Source of the DNA: Flavihumibacter petaseus NBRC 106054
Lineage (GTDB): Bacteria; Bacteroidota; Bacteroidia; Chitinophagales; Chitinophagaceae
NCBI RefSeq assembly: GCF_000974785.1
Contig: NZ_BBWV01000002.1
Span: 558,001 to 622,000, forward strand
Length of the DNA: 64,000 nucleotides
Reading direction: 5' to 3'
The notes beneath the pieces are model-generated. The model did not search any database. It saw nothing but the letters and a program-made list of their open reading frames with translations, and was not told the DNA's origin. Positions 1 through 7,910 of the stretch are shown in pieces (positions within the stretch are counted from its first letter, which is position 1; every line of letters starts with the position of its first letter). The position numbers and the translations under genes were made by a program.

Positions 1-1
1 G

Positions 2-2596
2 GCAGGGGTAACAGTTACCACCACAAACGGTCAGCCCGGTCGGGATGCTGGTACTATCCGCATCCGCGGTATCGGTACCCTGAACAACAGTGACCCGATG
101 GTAGTTGTCGATGGTGTTATTGCCTCCATGAGTGAAGTGAATCCCAATGATATTGAAAATGTAACAGTGTTGAAGGATGCTGCTTCTGCCGCTATTTACG
201 GTTCCCGTGCAGCAAACGGCGTAATCCTGATTACCACCAAACGTGGAAAGAAGGGCCAGTTGCAGTTAAATTATAGCGGCTATGTGGGTAAACAGGATGT
301 TCATCGCCTGCCCGATTTCCTTCCTGCATGGCAACAGGCTGAACTGTATAACGAAGCACTTGCCAACGAAGGGAAGTCGCCGAAATGGTCAGCAGAAGAT
401 ATCCGGAAATTCAAAGATGGATCGGATCCCACACACCCGAATACCGATTGGCTCGACCTTTTCTATACAGAACCAGGTTTTCAGCAGAACCATTACCTGA
501 ACGTGAGCGGAGGTGACGGCAAAACACAATACATGGCCTCTGTTGGTTATTTTGACCAGCAAGGCAATGTAAAGGGAAGCAGCTTTACGAAGTATTCTAC
601 CCGGTTTAACCTGAACTCGAAAATCAATGAGAAGCTCAGCTTCAATACGAACCTGGCTTATCAGCACGCTCCGTTCAGCGAACCAGTCAGCACTTATGCT
701 ACCGGCTTCTCTCAATTGGTGAGAATGGTTAACCGTATTTCCAATACCGTGCCCTATAAATATCCCAACGGCGCTTATGGCTATGTGGCCGATGGCAGCC
801 CCATGGCCTGGCTCGAAGCAGGTTCCTATAATAAAACTACCGGAGATATCCTGACTACCAATTTCGGACTGGACTGGGAAATCATCAAAGACCTGCATTT
901 CAGGCCCGGATTCAGTTACCGGTCCAATAGCGGAAGACGTCAGCAGTTTGTAAAGGATATCCAGTATTATAGTGGTTCCACCGGCGAACCAACAAAATAC
1001 CAGGGCCCAAATAATCTCATTGAGAGTTCCGATAAAACAACCTACACCAACCTCCAGGCCATCCTGGAGTACCAGAAGACCATTGCGAAAAACCACCAGG
1101 TTAAAATTACATTAGGCGCAACGCAGGAGCAACAGGTATACAACTACCTTTACGCATACCGCCAGGGATTCCTGAACAATACCCTGACGGAATTGAATGC
1201 TGCTCCCAAAGACGGACAACAAAATGAAGGCTATTCCCAGGAATGGGCGCTGCAATCCTATTTCGGTAGACTGAACTATGACTACAAAGGCCGTTACCTC
1301 CTGGAAGCAGACCTTCGTCGGGATGGCTCATCCCGCTTTGCAGAGGGTAACCGGTGGAGTGTATTCCCTTCATTTTCGGCAGGGTGGAATATTTCCAGGG
1401 AAAGTTTCTTTGAACGACTGTTGCCAATTGTGAATTCACTGAAGTTGCGGGGATCATGGGGACAATTAGGCAACCAGAATGTGGTGGGCTATTACCCCAC
1501 TTACGCCACGATTTCAACCGGCGTCAACTATTCTTTCAACCAGACACTGGCCTCCGGCATCGCACCCAAAAATGGGGCAAATTCCGACATTCAATGGGAA
1601 GCGACTACCACAACAGATATCGGCATGGACGCAACGTTCTTCAGGAATAAGCTCCAGTTTACAGCCGATTACTTTACCAGGAAGACATCTGATATCCTGT
1701 TGAATCTGCCAGTTGGTGCAGTTTATGGCCTTACTTCTCCCTACCAGAACGCTGGTGCTGTATCCAATTCAGGATGGGAGTTTTCCGCGGGTTACCGCAA
1801 CCAGTTCAGGGAGGTTACCTACGACGTTGCAGCCAATATTGCCTTTATTAAAAATGAAGTCAACGATCTCAAGGGAAGCGGTCCCTATATTTCCGGCGGA
1901 ACCTTTACCGATGTTGGTTACCCCATCAACTCGCTGTATGGCTATATCTGTGATGGAATCTTCCAGACGCAGGAAGAAATCGATAACCATGCCACACAAA
2001 GTGGGGGTAAGATCGAACCAGGTGACCTGATCTATCGCGATATCAGCGGTCCCTCCGGTAAACCCGATGGCGTTATTGATGGCAATGACAGGACCTATCT
2101 CGGTACTTACTTCCCCAAAATCACCTATGGTTTGACACTCGGGGCGCAGTGGAAAGGAATTGAGTTGTCTGTATTCTTTCAGGGAGCTGGTGGTGTTAAA
2201 GTGGCAAGCGGAAACCTGATCGGTGAAGTTGGCCCCGACGTCAATAAACCCACTTCTGTTTACCTGGACAGATGGACAGCGGATAACCCTTCCACCGCTT
2301 TCCCGAGACTGTCTTATGGCTACAAACAAAACAGCCCAACCAGCACACCATCATCTTTCTGGGTAAAGGATGCCTCCTACCTGCGGCTGAAAAACTTACT
2401 GGTGGCTTACAATCTTCCGGCCAGGTTCGTAAACAAAGTGGGACTGAAGAATGTGAAGCTCTATTACAGTGGACAGAATATTCTGACGATCACCAATTTT
2501 TACAAATGGATCGATCCCGAGGTGGGCTCTACAGGAAGCATCTACAGCTATCCCCAGGTAGTAGTCAATTCCTTCGGCATCAATGTTGGATTCTAA
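2..2596 (+). CDS. SusC/RagA-family TonB-dependent outer-membrane transporter, 5' truncated
   Basis: This is the C-terminal part (about 864 residues) of a SusC-type transporter that imports glycans across the outer membrane with TonB energy. The frame is already open at base 2, so the signal peptide, the carboxypeptidase-like regulatory domain and part of the plug lie outside the window. What remains starts in the plug: IRIRGIGTLNNSDPMVVVDG and VLKDAASAAIYGSRAANGV are the family signatures. The beta-barrel follows and ends in INVGF, a terminal Phe as expected for an outer-membrane beta-signal. The SusD partner starts 11 bp downstream and a GH43 follows, so the cargo is probably a pentose-containing oligosaccharide, though that is inference from neighbours only. 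Confidence 0.95.
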   Translation, partial: AGVTVTTTNGQPGRDAGTIRIRGIGTLNNSDPMVVVDGVIASMSEVNPNDIENVTVLKDAASAAIYGSRAANGVILITTKRGKKGQLQLNYSGYVGKQDVHRLPDFLPAWQQAELYNEALANEGKSPKWSAEDIRKFKDGSDPTHPNTDWLDLFYTEPGFQQNHYLNVSGGDGKTQYMASVGYFDQQGNVKGSSFTKYSTRFNLNSKINEKLSFNTNLAYQHAPFSEPVSTYATGFSQLVRMVNRISNTVPYKYPNGAYGYVADGSPMAWLEAGSYNKTTGDILTTNFGLDWEIIKDLHFRPGFSYRSNSGRRQQFVKDIQYYSGSTGEPTKYQGPNNLIESSDKTTYTNLQAILEYQKTIAKNHQVKITLGATQEQQVYNYLYAYRQGFLNNTLTELNAAPKDGQQNEGYSQEWALQSYFGRLNYDYKGRYLLEADLRRDGSSRFAEGNRWSVFPSFSAGWNISRESFFERLLPIVNSLKLRGSWGQLGNQNVVGYYPTYATISTGVNYSFNQTLASGIAPKNGANSDIQWEATTTTDIGMDATFFRNKLQFTADYFTRKTSDILLNLPVGAVYGLTSPYQNAGAVSNSGWEFSAGYRNQFREVTYDVAANIAFIKNEVNDLKGSGPYISGGTFTDVGYPINSLYGYICDGIFQTQEEIDNHATQSGGKIEPGDLIYRDISGPSGKPDGVIDGNDRTYLGTYFPKITYGLTLGAQWKGIELSVFFQGAGGVKVASGNLIGEVGPDVNKPTSVYLDRWTADNPSTAFPRLSYGYKQNSPTSTPSSFWVKDASYLRLKNLLVAYNLPARFVNKVGLKNVKLYYSGQNILTITNFYKWIDPEVGSTGSIYSYPQVVVNSFGINVGF

Positions 2597-2607
2597 AAAA
2601 TAATATC

Positions 2608-4203
2608 ATGAAATATATATATCTGCTTGCCTGCGTATCTGTGTTGACGCTGGCCGGTTGTAAAAAAGATTTTTTGGACAGAAGTCCCCTCGATGCATAC
2701 AGCAACAGCTCTCTTTGGACATCCAGGCAGGATGTGACTGCAGCACTTAATGGCTGCTACAGCGGATGGGAACTTGGCGACAATATTGTTTACAACGATT
2801 GCATGACCGATAATGGCTATGACCAGTTCCCCTGGGAGGGATATGAAACACTGGCTTCCGGCTATGCCACGCCAACTGATTACGGAATCGGCCGATGGGA
2901 CTATACCACTGTTCAGAGATGTAACTGGTTCCTCGATAATGTCGACAAGACTCCTTCCACAGCCCTTTCAGATGAATTGAAAGCCAGCATGAAAGGAGAG
3001 GTGCGCTTCCTGAGGGCCTACCAGTATTTTATCATGAGCCAGGTGTACGGCGATGTTCCCCTGGTATTACATGAACTGAGCCCTGCTGAAGCCAATACCG
3101 TCTCCCGCACCCCCAAGGCAGCAGTCGTACAGTTTATCCTGGATGAACTGAATGCAATTGCGCCCGACCTTCCGGTCTCCTACGAGGGAACAGAAATAGG
3201 CCGCATCACCAGGGGTGCCGCGCTGGGACTGAAGGCAAGAACAGAATTGTTCAATGAAAAATGGGCGGATTGTATTGCCACTACCCGGCAATTAATGACT
3301 GCACCGTTTACCTATAGCCTGTATCCATCCTATTCAGAACTCTTCCGGCCCGGAAATGCCAACAATGAAGAGGTGATGCTCGATGTGCAATACCTGAAAG
3401 ATGATAATGCTGCCTGGGTGTTGATTGTACTGGCGCCAAATTCACAGGGCGGCTGGAGCTCCGTTTCTCCCACGCAGCAACTGCTGGATGCCTATGAGAC
3501 CATCAACGGCAAAACGATCTCTACGGACGCCGCCTATAATCCATCGCAACCCTATAACAACCGTGACCCGCGGCTGGATGCCACGATCATCCGGCCCGGT
3601 GCCATGTATGAAGGCGCGTATTTTGATCCTTATTCCGGAACAGATTACTACAAAAACAACAACTGTTCTCCCACAGGATACAATGTCCGGAAATTCATTC
3701 CGCAACTGGAGGATTTCCGGGGTACCGAATATGGCACAGACATTGACAACACCGGCCTGAATTTTATCGTCATGCGCTATGCCGAAATGCTGCTGACCTA
3801 TGCAGAAGCGAAAATTGAAGCCGGCCAGATCGATGCCAGTGTTTACAATGCCATTGACGCAGTAAGGCAAAGAGCCGGGATGCCCGTTACTGACCAGTCA
3901 ATATATAATGACCAGGCATCGCTGCGTACGCTTGTTCGCAGGGAGCGCAGGGTAGAACTTGCTATGGAAGGACTTCGCTGGTTTGATATTCAACGCTGGA
4001 AAATCGGTGAAACGGTAATGCCGGGAACAGTAACCGGGGCATTGCTTGGCAGTGTTAATCCGGATAACGGCAACCTGACACTTACCAATGAGCGGATCAG
4101 TCCCGTTTCAGAAAGAGTATTCGATACGAAGAACTATTTGTTCCCCATTCCCCAGAAGGAGATCGACCTGAACAAGAATCTTTCCCAGAATCCCGGGTAC
4201 TGA
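2608..4203 (+). CDS. SusD/RagB-family glycan-binding outer-membrane lipoprotein
   Basis: This 531-residue surface lipoprotein forms the lid of the SusC channel and binds the glycan. I start it at the ATG at 2608; the longer open frame upstream runs back inside susC. The N-terminus MKYIYLLACVSVLTLAGCKK is a lipoprotein signal peptide with lipobox LAGC, followed by the family-typical DFLDRSPLDAYS. The middle is TPR-like helical (GEVRFLRAYQYFIMSQVYGD), and the C-terminus has MRYAEMLLTYAEAK, RRERRVELAMEGLRWFDIQRW and the closing FPIPQKEIDLNKNLSQNPGY, all SusD hallmarks. It is 11 bp downstream of susC and surely co-transcribed. Confidence 0.96.
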   Translation: MKYIYLLACVSVLTLAGCKKDFLDRSPLDAYSNSSLWTSRQDVTAALNGCYSGWELGDNIVYNDCMTDNGYDQFPWEGYETLASGYATPTDYGIGRWDYTTVQRCNWFLDNVDKTPSTALSDELKASMKGEVRFLRAYQYFIMSQVYGDVPLVLHELSPAEANTVSRTPKAAVVQFILDELNAIAPDLPVSYEGTEIGRITRGAALGLKARTELFNEKWADCIATTRQLMTAPFTYSLYPSYSELFRPGNANNEEVMLDVQYLKDDNAAWVLIVLAPNSQGGWSSVSPTQQLLDAYETINGKTISTDAAYNPSQPYNNRDPRLDATIIRPGAMYEGAYFDPYSGTDYYKNNNCSPTGYNVRKFIPQLEDFRGTEYGTDIDNTGLNFIVMRYAEMLLTYAEAKIEAGQIDASVYNAIDAVRQRAGMPVTDQSIYNDQASLRTLVRRERRVELAMEGLRWFDIQRWKIGETVMPGTVTGALLGSVNPDNGNLTLTNERISPVSERVFDTKNYLFPIPQKEIDLNKNLSQNPGY

Positions 4204-4237
4204 TTCCCATCAGGAAAATAACTATCTATGAAAAAAC

Positions 4238-4259
4238 GGGGGGCGAATTTTTGCCCCCC
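4238..4259 (+). terminator. Intrinsic-terminator-like GC hairpin between susD and GH43
   Basis: GGGGGGC (4238-4244) pairs perfectly with GCCCCCC (4253-4259) across an 8-nt loop GAATTTTT. There is an A-run before it but no clean T-run after it, so on the plus strand it may be an attenuator or a 3'-end stabiliser rather than a strong terminator. It overlaps the first codons of the longest possible GH43 frame, which argues for the later GH43 start. Confidence 0.6.
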
Positions 4260-4290
4260 TTCACTACTGATTTTTCAACATCTTTCTTCA

Positions 4291-5907
4291 ATGGTAACCA
4301 GGATAATTTCTCTTCTGCTGTGCATTGCCCTTTTGCAGCAGCGGGATCTTTTTGCCCAGCCCGCATTGCCGAAACAGGTCTGGACACCGGATAACGGTAA
4401 CGGGACTTTCAAAAACCCATTGTTATGGGGAGACTGGCCTGATCCGGATATAATCAGGGTGGGCGATGAGTTTTATTTTGTGTCGACGAGTATGCATTAT
4501 GTGCCAGGATGCCCGATCCTGAAATCCAGGGATTTGGTGAACTGGGAAATGGCAGGATATGCTGTGGAGCGTTTCAATGAAGATCCCCGGTATAACCTTG
4601 AAGGCGGGCAGATGTACCTCCGGGGGTCATGGGCCGCTACGATCAGGCACCACAACGGCCTGTTTTATGTCGGCTTCTGTACACCCCGGTGGGATAAGGA
4701 ACCGGGACAATTTTCCATTTGTACGGCGAAGGATATTAAAGGTCCCTGGACCCGCACGATATTCCCGGAATACATGTATGATCCGGGTTTGTTTTTCGAT
4801 GACAACGGGAAAGTATATGTGGTGCACGGACAGGGGAAGTTGTTCGTGACGGAGCTTGCTGCCGGCGCACTTTCGGTAAAGGGGCAGCCTGTCGAAATAT
4901 GGACCAGGCCGGTGCCAAAACCAGCAGGATCCACAGCACCCTACGAAGCCTATAATATGGAAGGTTCACATGTTTACAAGGTGAACGGTTACTACTATAT
5001 TACCTGCCCGGCTGGCGGTACGGAAGGCTGGCAGGTTTGTCTCCGCAGTAAAAATATTCATGGTCCTTATGAAAGCAGGGTGATCATTCAGGATGAAAGC
5101 TCCTATCCGGGTAACGGGCTGCACCAGGGCGGTATGGTGCAGTTGAAAGACGGCAGCTGGTGGTTTATCATCATGCAGGACCGTGGCCCGATTGGTAGGG
5201 TGCCACACCTCGTTCCCGTAAAATGGATCGACAACTGGCCAATGCTTGGAAAGGCTGGCAATGGTAAAGGGGTGGTTGATTACAAAAAGCCCGTGTCCGT
5301 CAGAAATGGAACCATCGCTGTTCCGGCGACGGCCGATGAATTCAATAACCCTGCACTGGGTTTGCAATGGCAGTGGAACCATAATCCCGATAATTCAATG
5401 TGGTCGCTGAAGGAAAGAAAGGGTTACATGCGGTTGCATGCGTCATTGGCCGACGATCTTGTCATGGCCAGGAATACGCTGACACAAAGAGTGCAGGGAC
5501 CGACATCCGCAGGAACAGTTGAACTCGGCCTGTCCAACCTGAAAGATGGCAATGTTGCGGGTTTCGGAATTTTCCAGGCCCCCTATGCCTATATCGGCGT
5601 CAGGAAGGAGGGAGATGTACAAACGCTCGTGATGGTAAACAATGGTAAAGTGATGGACAGCATTGCTGGATTTCAGCCGCGCAAAATTTGGATCAGGGCA
5701 GTCGCGGATCACAGTGATTTTTCAGCGCATTTTTATTACAGTACTGACGGTATTAATTATTTTCCTTTCGGCAACCAGCTGAAGATGGGATTGGGATACG
5801 ACTGGACAGCCAACCGGTTTGCCCTTTTCAATTTCAGTACAAAAACGGAAGGCGTGGGAGGCAGTGCTGACTTCAATTGGTTCCGGTTCAGCGGGGTTGA
5901 TTACTAA
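4291..5907 (+). CDS. Glycoside hydrolase family 43 (beta-xylosidase / alpha-L-arabinofuranosidase type)
   Basis: This secreted enzyme of about 538 residues probably removes xylose or arabinose from plant-type glycans in the periplasm or at the surface. I choose the ATG at 4291 because MVTRIISLLLCIALLQQRDL is a clean signal peptide ending near FAQ, whereas the start at 4228 would encode the upstream hairpin. The N-terminal five-bladed propeller shows GDWPDPDIIRVGDEFYFVST (general-base Asp), MYDPGLFFDDNGKVYVVHG (pKa-modulating Asp) and YNMEGSHVYKVNGYYYITCP (general-acid Glu). After about residue 340 a beta-sandwich resembling the GH43 C2 domain follows (ADEFNNPALGLQWQWNHNPD). It lies downstream of susCD, suggesting one utilisation locus. 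Exact subfamily and substrate cannot be read by eye. Confidence 0.92.
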   Translation: MVTRIISLLLCIALLQQRDLFAQPALPKQVWTPDNGNGTFKNPLLWGDWPDPDIIRVGDEFYFVSTSMHYVPGCPILKSRDLVNWEMAGYAVERFNEDPRYNLEGGQMYLRGSWAATIRHHNGLFYVGFCTPRWDKEPGQFSICTAKDIKGPWTRTIFPEYMYDPGLFFDDNGKVYVVHGQGKLFVTELAAGALSVKGQPVEIWTRPVPKPAGSTAPYEAYNMEGSHVYKVNGYYYITCPAGGTEGWQVCLRSKNIHGPYESRVIIQDESSYPGNGLHQGGMVQLKDGSWWFIIMQDRGPIGRVPHLVPVKWIDNWPMLGKAGNGKGVVDYKKPVSVRNGTIAVPATADEFNNPALGLQWQWNHNPDNSMWSLKERKGYMRLHASLADDLVMARNTLTQRVQGPTSAGTVELGLSNLKDGNVAGFGIFQAPYAYIGVRKEGDVQTLVMVNNGKVMDSIAGFQPRKIWIRAVADHSDFSAHFYYSTDGINYFPFGNQLKMGLGYDWTANRFALFNFSTKTEGVGGSADFNWFRFSGVDY

Positions 5908-5950
5908 AATATCGGGAAGTAGTATGCCGGATCAAACCGAAATTTGCAGC

Positions 5951-6412
5951 ATGATCATCGATACACTAAAAAGTTTGTTCAGAAGGGACCTGAATAAATT
6001 GCGGCAGGAATTAGAATTATACCGGCACGAAGAAAATATCTGGAAGAAAGATAAACAGATTGCAAATGCAGCGGGTAATCTCTGCCTGCACCTTGTCGGC
6101 AACCTGAATACCTATATCGGTAAGGAGATCGGTGCTACGGATTACATTCGGAACCGGGACCTCGAATTTTCACAGAAAATGATTCCCCGCGAGGATTTAC
6201 TGCGAATGATCGACGATACGATCCACGTGGTGGACGTTTCCCTTGAAAAACTTTATGGCACCGACCTTGAACGCGATTATCCCATCGTAGTATTTGACCG
6301 GATCACCTCCATGCATTATATGCTCGTACACCTGGCCACACATTTAGCGTACCATCTCGGGCAAGTCAATTATCACCGGCGGCTGCTGGATGAGACACAG
6401 GATCCCGGGTAA
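5951..6412 (+). CDS. DinB-like / DUF1572 protein
   Basis: This cytoplasmic protein of 153 residues looks like a DinB-superfamily four-helix bundle (DUF1572). The start chosen is the ATG at 5951 (MIIDTLKSLFRRDLNKL); an ATG at 5924 would add nine residues. Possible metal ligands are His in NLCLHLVGNLN and the cluster MHYMLVHLATHLAYHLGQ, spaced as in DinB folds. Members are metal-binding and some are thiol-dependent transferases, but no activity can be assigned here. It starts 43 bp after the GH43 and its stop codon abuts the stop codon of the convergent propeller gene with no spacer. Confidence 0.8.
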   Translation: MIIDTLKSLFRRDLNKLRQELELYRHEENIWKKDKQIANAAGNLCLHLVGNLNTYIGKEIGATDYIRNRDLEFSQKMIPREDLLRMIDDTIHVVDVSLEKLYGTDLERDYPIVVFDRITSMHYMLVHLATHLAYHLGQVNYHRRLLDETQDPG

Positions 6413-7834
6413 TTATGGCGCTGAGGGTGCGCCGTTCTTATCTATAAACAGCGCCTTCCCGATCATAATGGAATTTTCTACCCGCCTCTGCCATCTGATT
6501 TTGCCCATTTTGCTGTCGAAAGCATAAAAGAGCCGTTCGCCGCCACTTCCCGCATAGACCACGCCGTTGGCAGCAATGGGGCTGCCGCCATTTCCAAATA
6601 CCTGGTGTGACCATATTTCATGCCCGTCTGCTATGGATAATGCATGTATTTTAAGATCATCTCCGTTTACAAATACATTGTTTCCGTCCAACGCTATATC
6701 GGAAGAAAAGCCGGTATTCGGCAAGGCAGTCCATTGCAATAATCCTGTACCAGCGTCCACTGCATACAGGGCTCCGGCCTGCGAAGAATCCCAGGTATTA
6801 TACCAGCCCGCAATGAGGATATTGTTGCCGGCTTTTACAGGTCCGCAATCTTCTAGGGAAATGCCACCGAAATCCGTTTTCCACTTCAGACTGCCGTCTG
6901 AGACATTGACTGCATAAAGAAATCCATCACGGGAACCCACATATACCACGTCATTGTCCAGGTAAGGATGACTGCCATTGATCATTGCCATGGTGGCAAA
7001 TTTCCACTGCAAGCTTCCCGTAGCGGTATCCAGCGCGTAGAGGAAGCCATCAGAACTGCCGAAGATGACCCTGTCCTGGTAAATGACCGGACGGGTACTG
7101 ACATTGCCCCAGGTTGGATATTGCCACCTGATTTCCCCGGTTGTGGCATCAAGGGCATTAAGAAAGTCATCATTGGTGCCCACATAAACAGTATTTCGGT
7201 TAATGCAGGGTGGTGATTCGATTCCGGTTCCCGAAAGAAAAGTTTTGAATAAGACAGTGCCTTTCATGGCATCAAATGCATACAGGTAGCCGTCTATACC
7301 ACCGGCATACAAAATGCCTTTTGAAACCGCTGGCGTTGAATACGCGAAAGATTGTGTGCCGGCATAGGTCCACACCGGGGCTCCATCTGCCGCATTCCAG
7401 GCATGCAGCATATTGTCGCTGCCTCCGAAATACAACATTGCTGATGGGTATACGGCACTTACCACCACTACGTATTCGCGGCTCTTTCCGCTTTCTGCCC
7501 TGATGGTAAAGGACACAGGTTCATGATAATCCGTGATGGTGGAAGGTTCCGGAGAAATTGAAATGCCGTTGTGATTGATGGTAGAAACAAGTCGTTCGAG
7601 GTCGGCATTGTAAGGGAGGCTTACAATGATAGTATCCTTTCCGATTTTTACTGTCACCTTTTCGAAAGCAAAGGTTTGTCCGGTCAGCGATTTGAATTGA
7701 ATGGCAGTAATAAGTAGTTCGGGATCGGGAATTTCAGGCACCTCCGGGTCAGTGATCACTTCGGTGGATTTGGTGCAACCGGTGAATAGTAAGGTAAGGC
7801 AGAAAATGGCTGCAACAGCCAGGTAATTTCTCAT
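6413..7834 (-). CDS. PQQ-repeat beta-propeller lipoprotein
   Basis: A 473-residue envelope lipoprotein: MRNYLAVAAIFCLTLLFTGC gives a signal peptide with lipobox FTGC. Residues about 40-130 form a DUF5018/Ig-like sandwich (ITAIQFKSLTGQTFAFE, SREYVVVVSA). The rest is a chain of PQQ-type propeller blades, each with a pattern like GILYAGGIDGYLYAFDAMKG, VYVGTNDDFLNALDATTGEI, VIFGSSDGFLYALDTATGSL and VYVGSRDGFLYAVNVSDGSL. No catalytic residues or heme motif are visible, so it is more likely a binding or scaffold protein than a PQQ dehydrogenase. It is divergent from GH92 across 76 bp and convergent with the DinB-like gene. Confidence 0.85.
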   Translation of the reverse strand: MRNYLAVAAIFCLTLLFTGCTKSTEVITDPEVPEIPDPELLITAIQFKSLTGQTFAFEKVTVKIGKDTIIVSLPYNADLERLVSTINHNGISISPEPSTITDYHEPVSFTIRAESGKSREYVVVVSAVYPSAMLYFGGSDNMLHAWNAADGAPVWTYAGTQSFAYSTPAVSKGILYAGGIDGYLYAFDAMKGTVLFKTFLSGTGIESPPCINRNTVYVGTNDDFLNALDATTGEIRWQYPTWGNVSTRPVIYQDRVIFGSSDGFLYALDTATGSLQWKFATMAMINGSHPYLDNDVVYVGSRDGFLYAVNVSDGSLKWKTDFGGISLEDCGPVKAGNNILIAGWYNTWDSSQAGALYAVDAGTGLLQWTALPNTGFSSDIALDGNNVFVNGDDLKIHALSIADGHEIWSHQVFGNGGSPIAANGVVYAGSGGERLFYAFDSKMGKIRWQRRVENSIMIGKALFIDKNGAPSAP

Positions 7835-7910
7835 GGGCTAAGGTTTGTACGAAGATAGGGGAATGGCATTTCTCGGGGATTGAATAAATTGCGGCCTAAA
7901 CGCGATTTTG

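Noticed and set aside
389-1096. Minus-strand open frame of 235 codons inside susC
   Set aside because: It lies entirely antisense to a well-supported SusC barrel and shows no family-like motif.
4228-4290. Upstream ATG for the GH43 gene
   Set aside because: Its codons form the GC hairpin and place a non-signal sequence ahead of a clean signal peptide at 4291.
6413-7834. PQQ-dependent dehydrogenase
   Set aside because: Propeller blades are present, but no cytochrome, no catalytic Asp/Glu arrangement and an Ig-like N-terminus instead.
7851-7858. TATCTTCG as a -7 element for the propeller lipoprotein (minus strand)
   Set aside because: One mismatch and no matching TTG at 19-21 bp, so not listed as a promoter.
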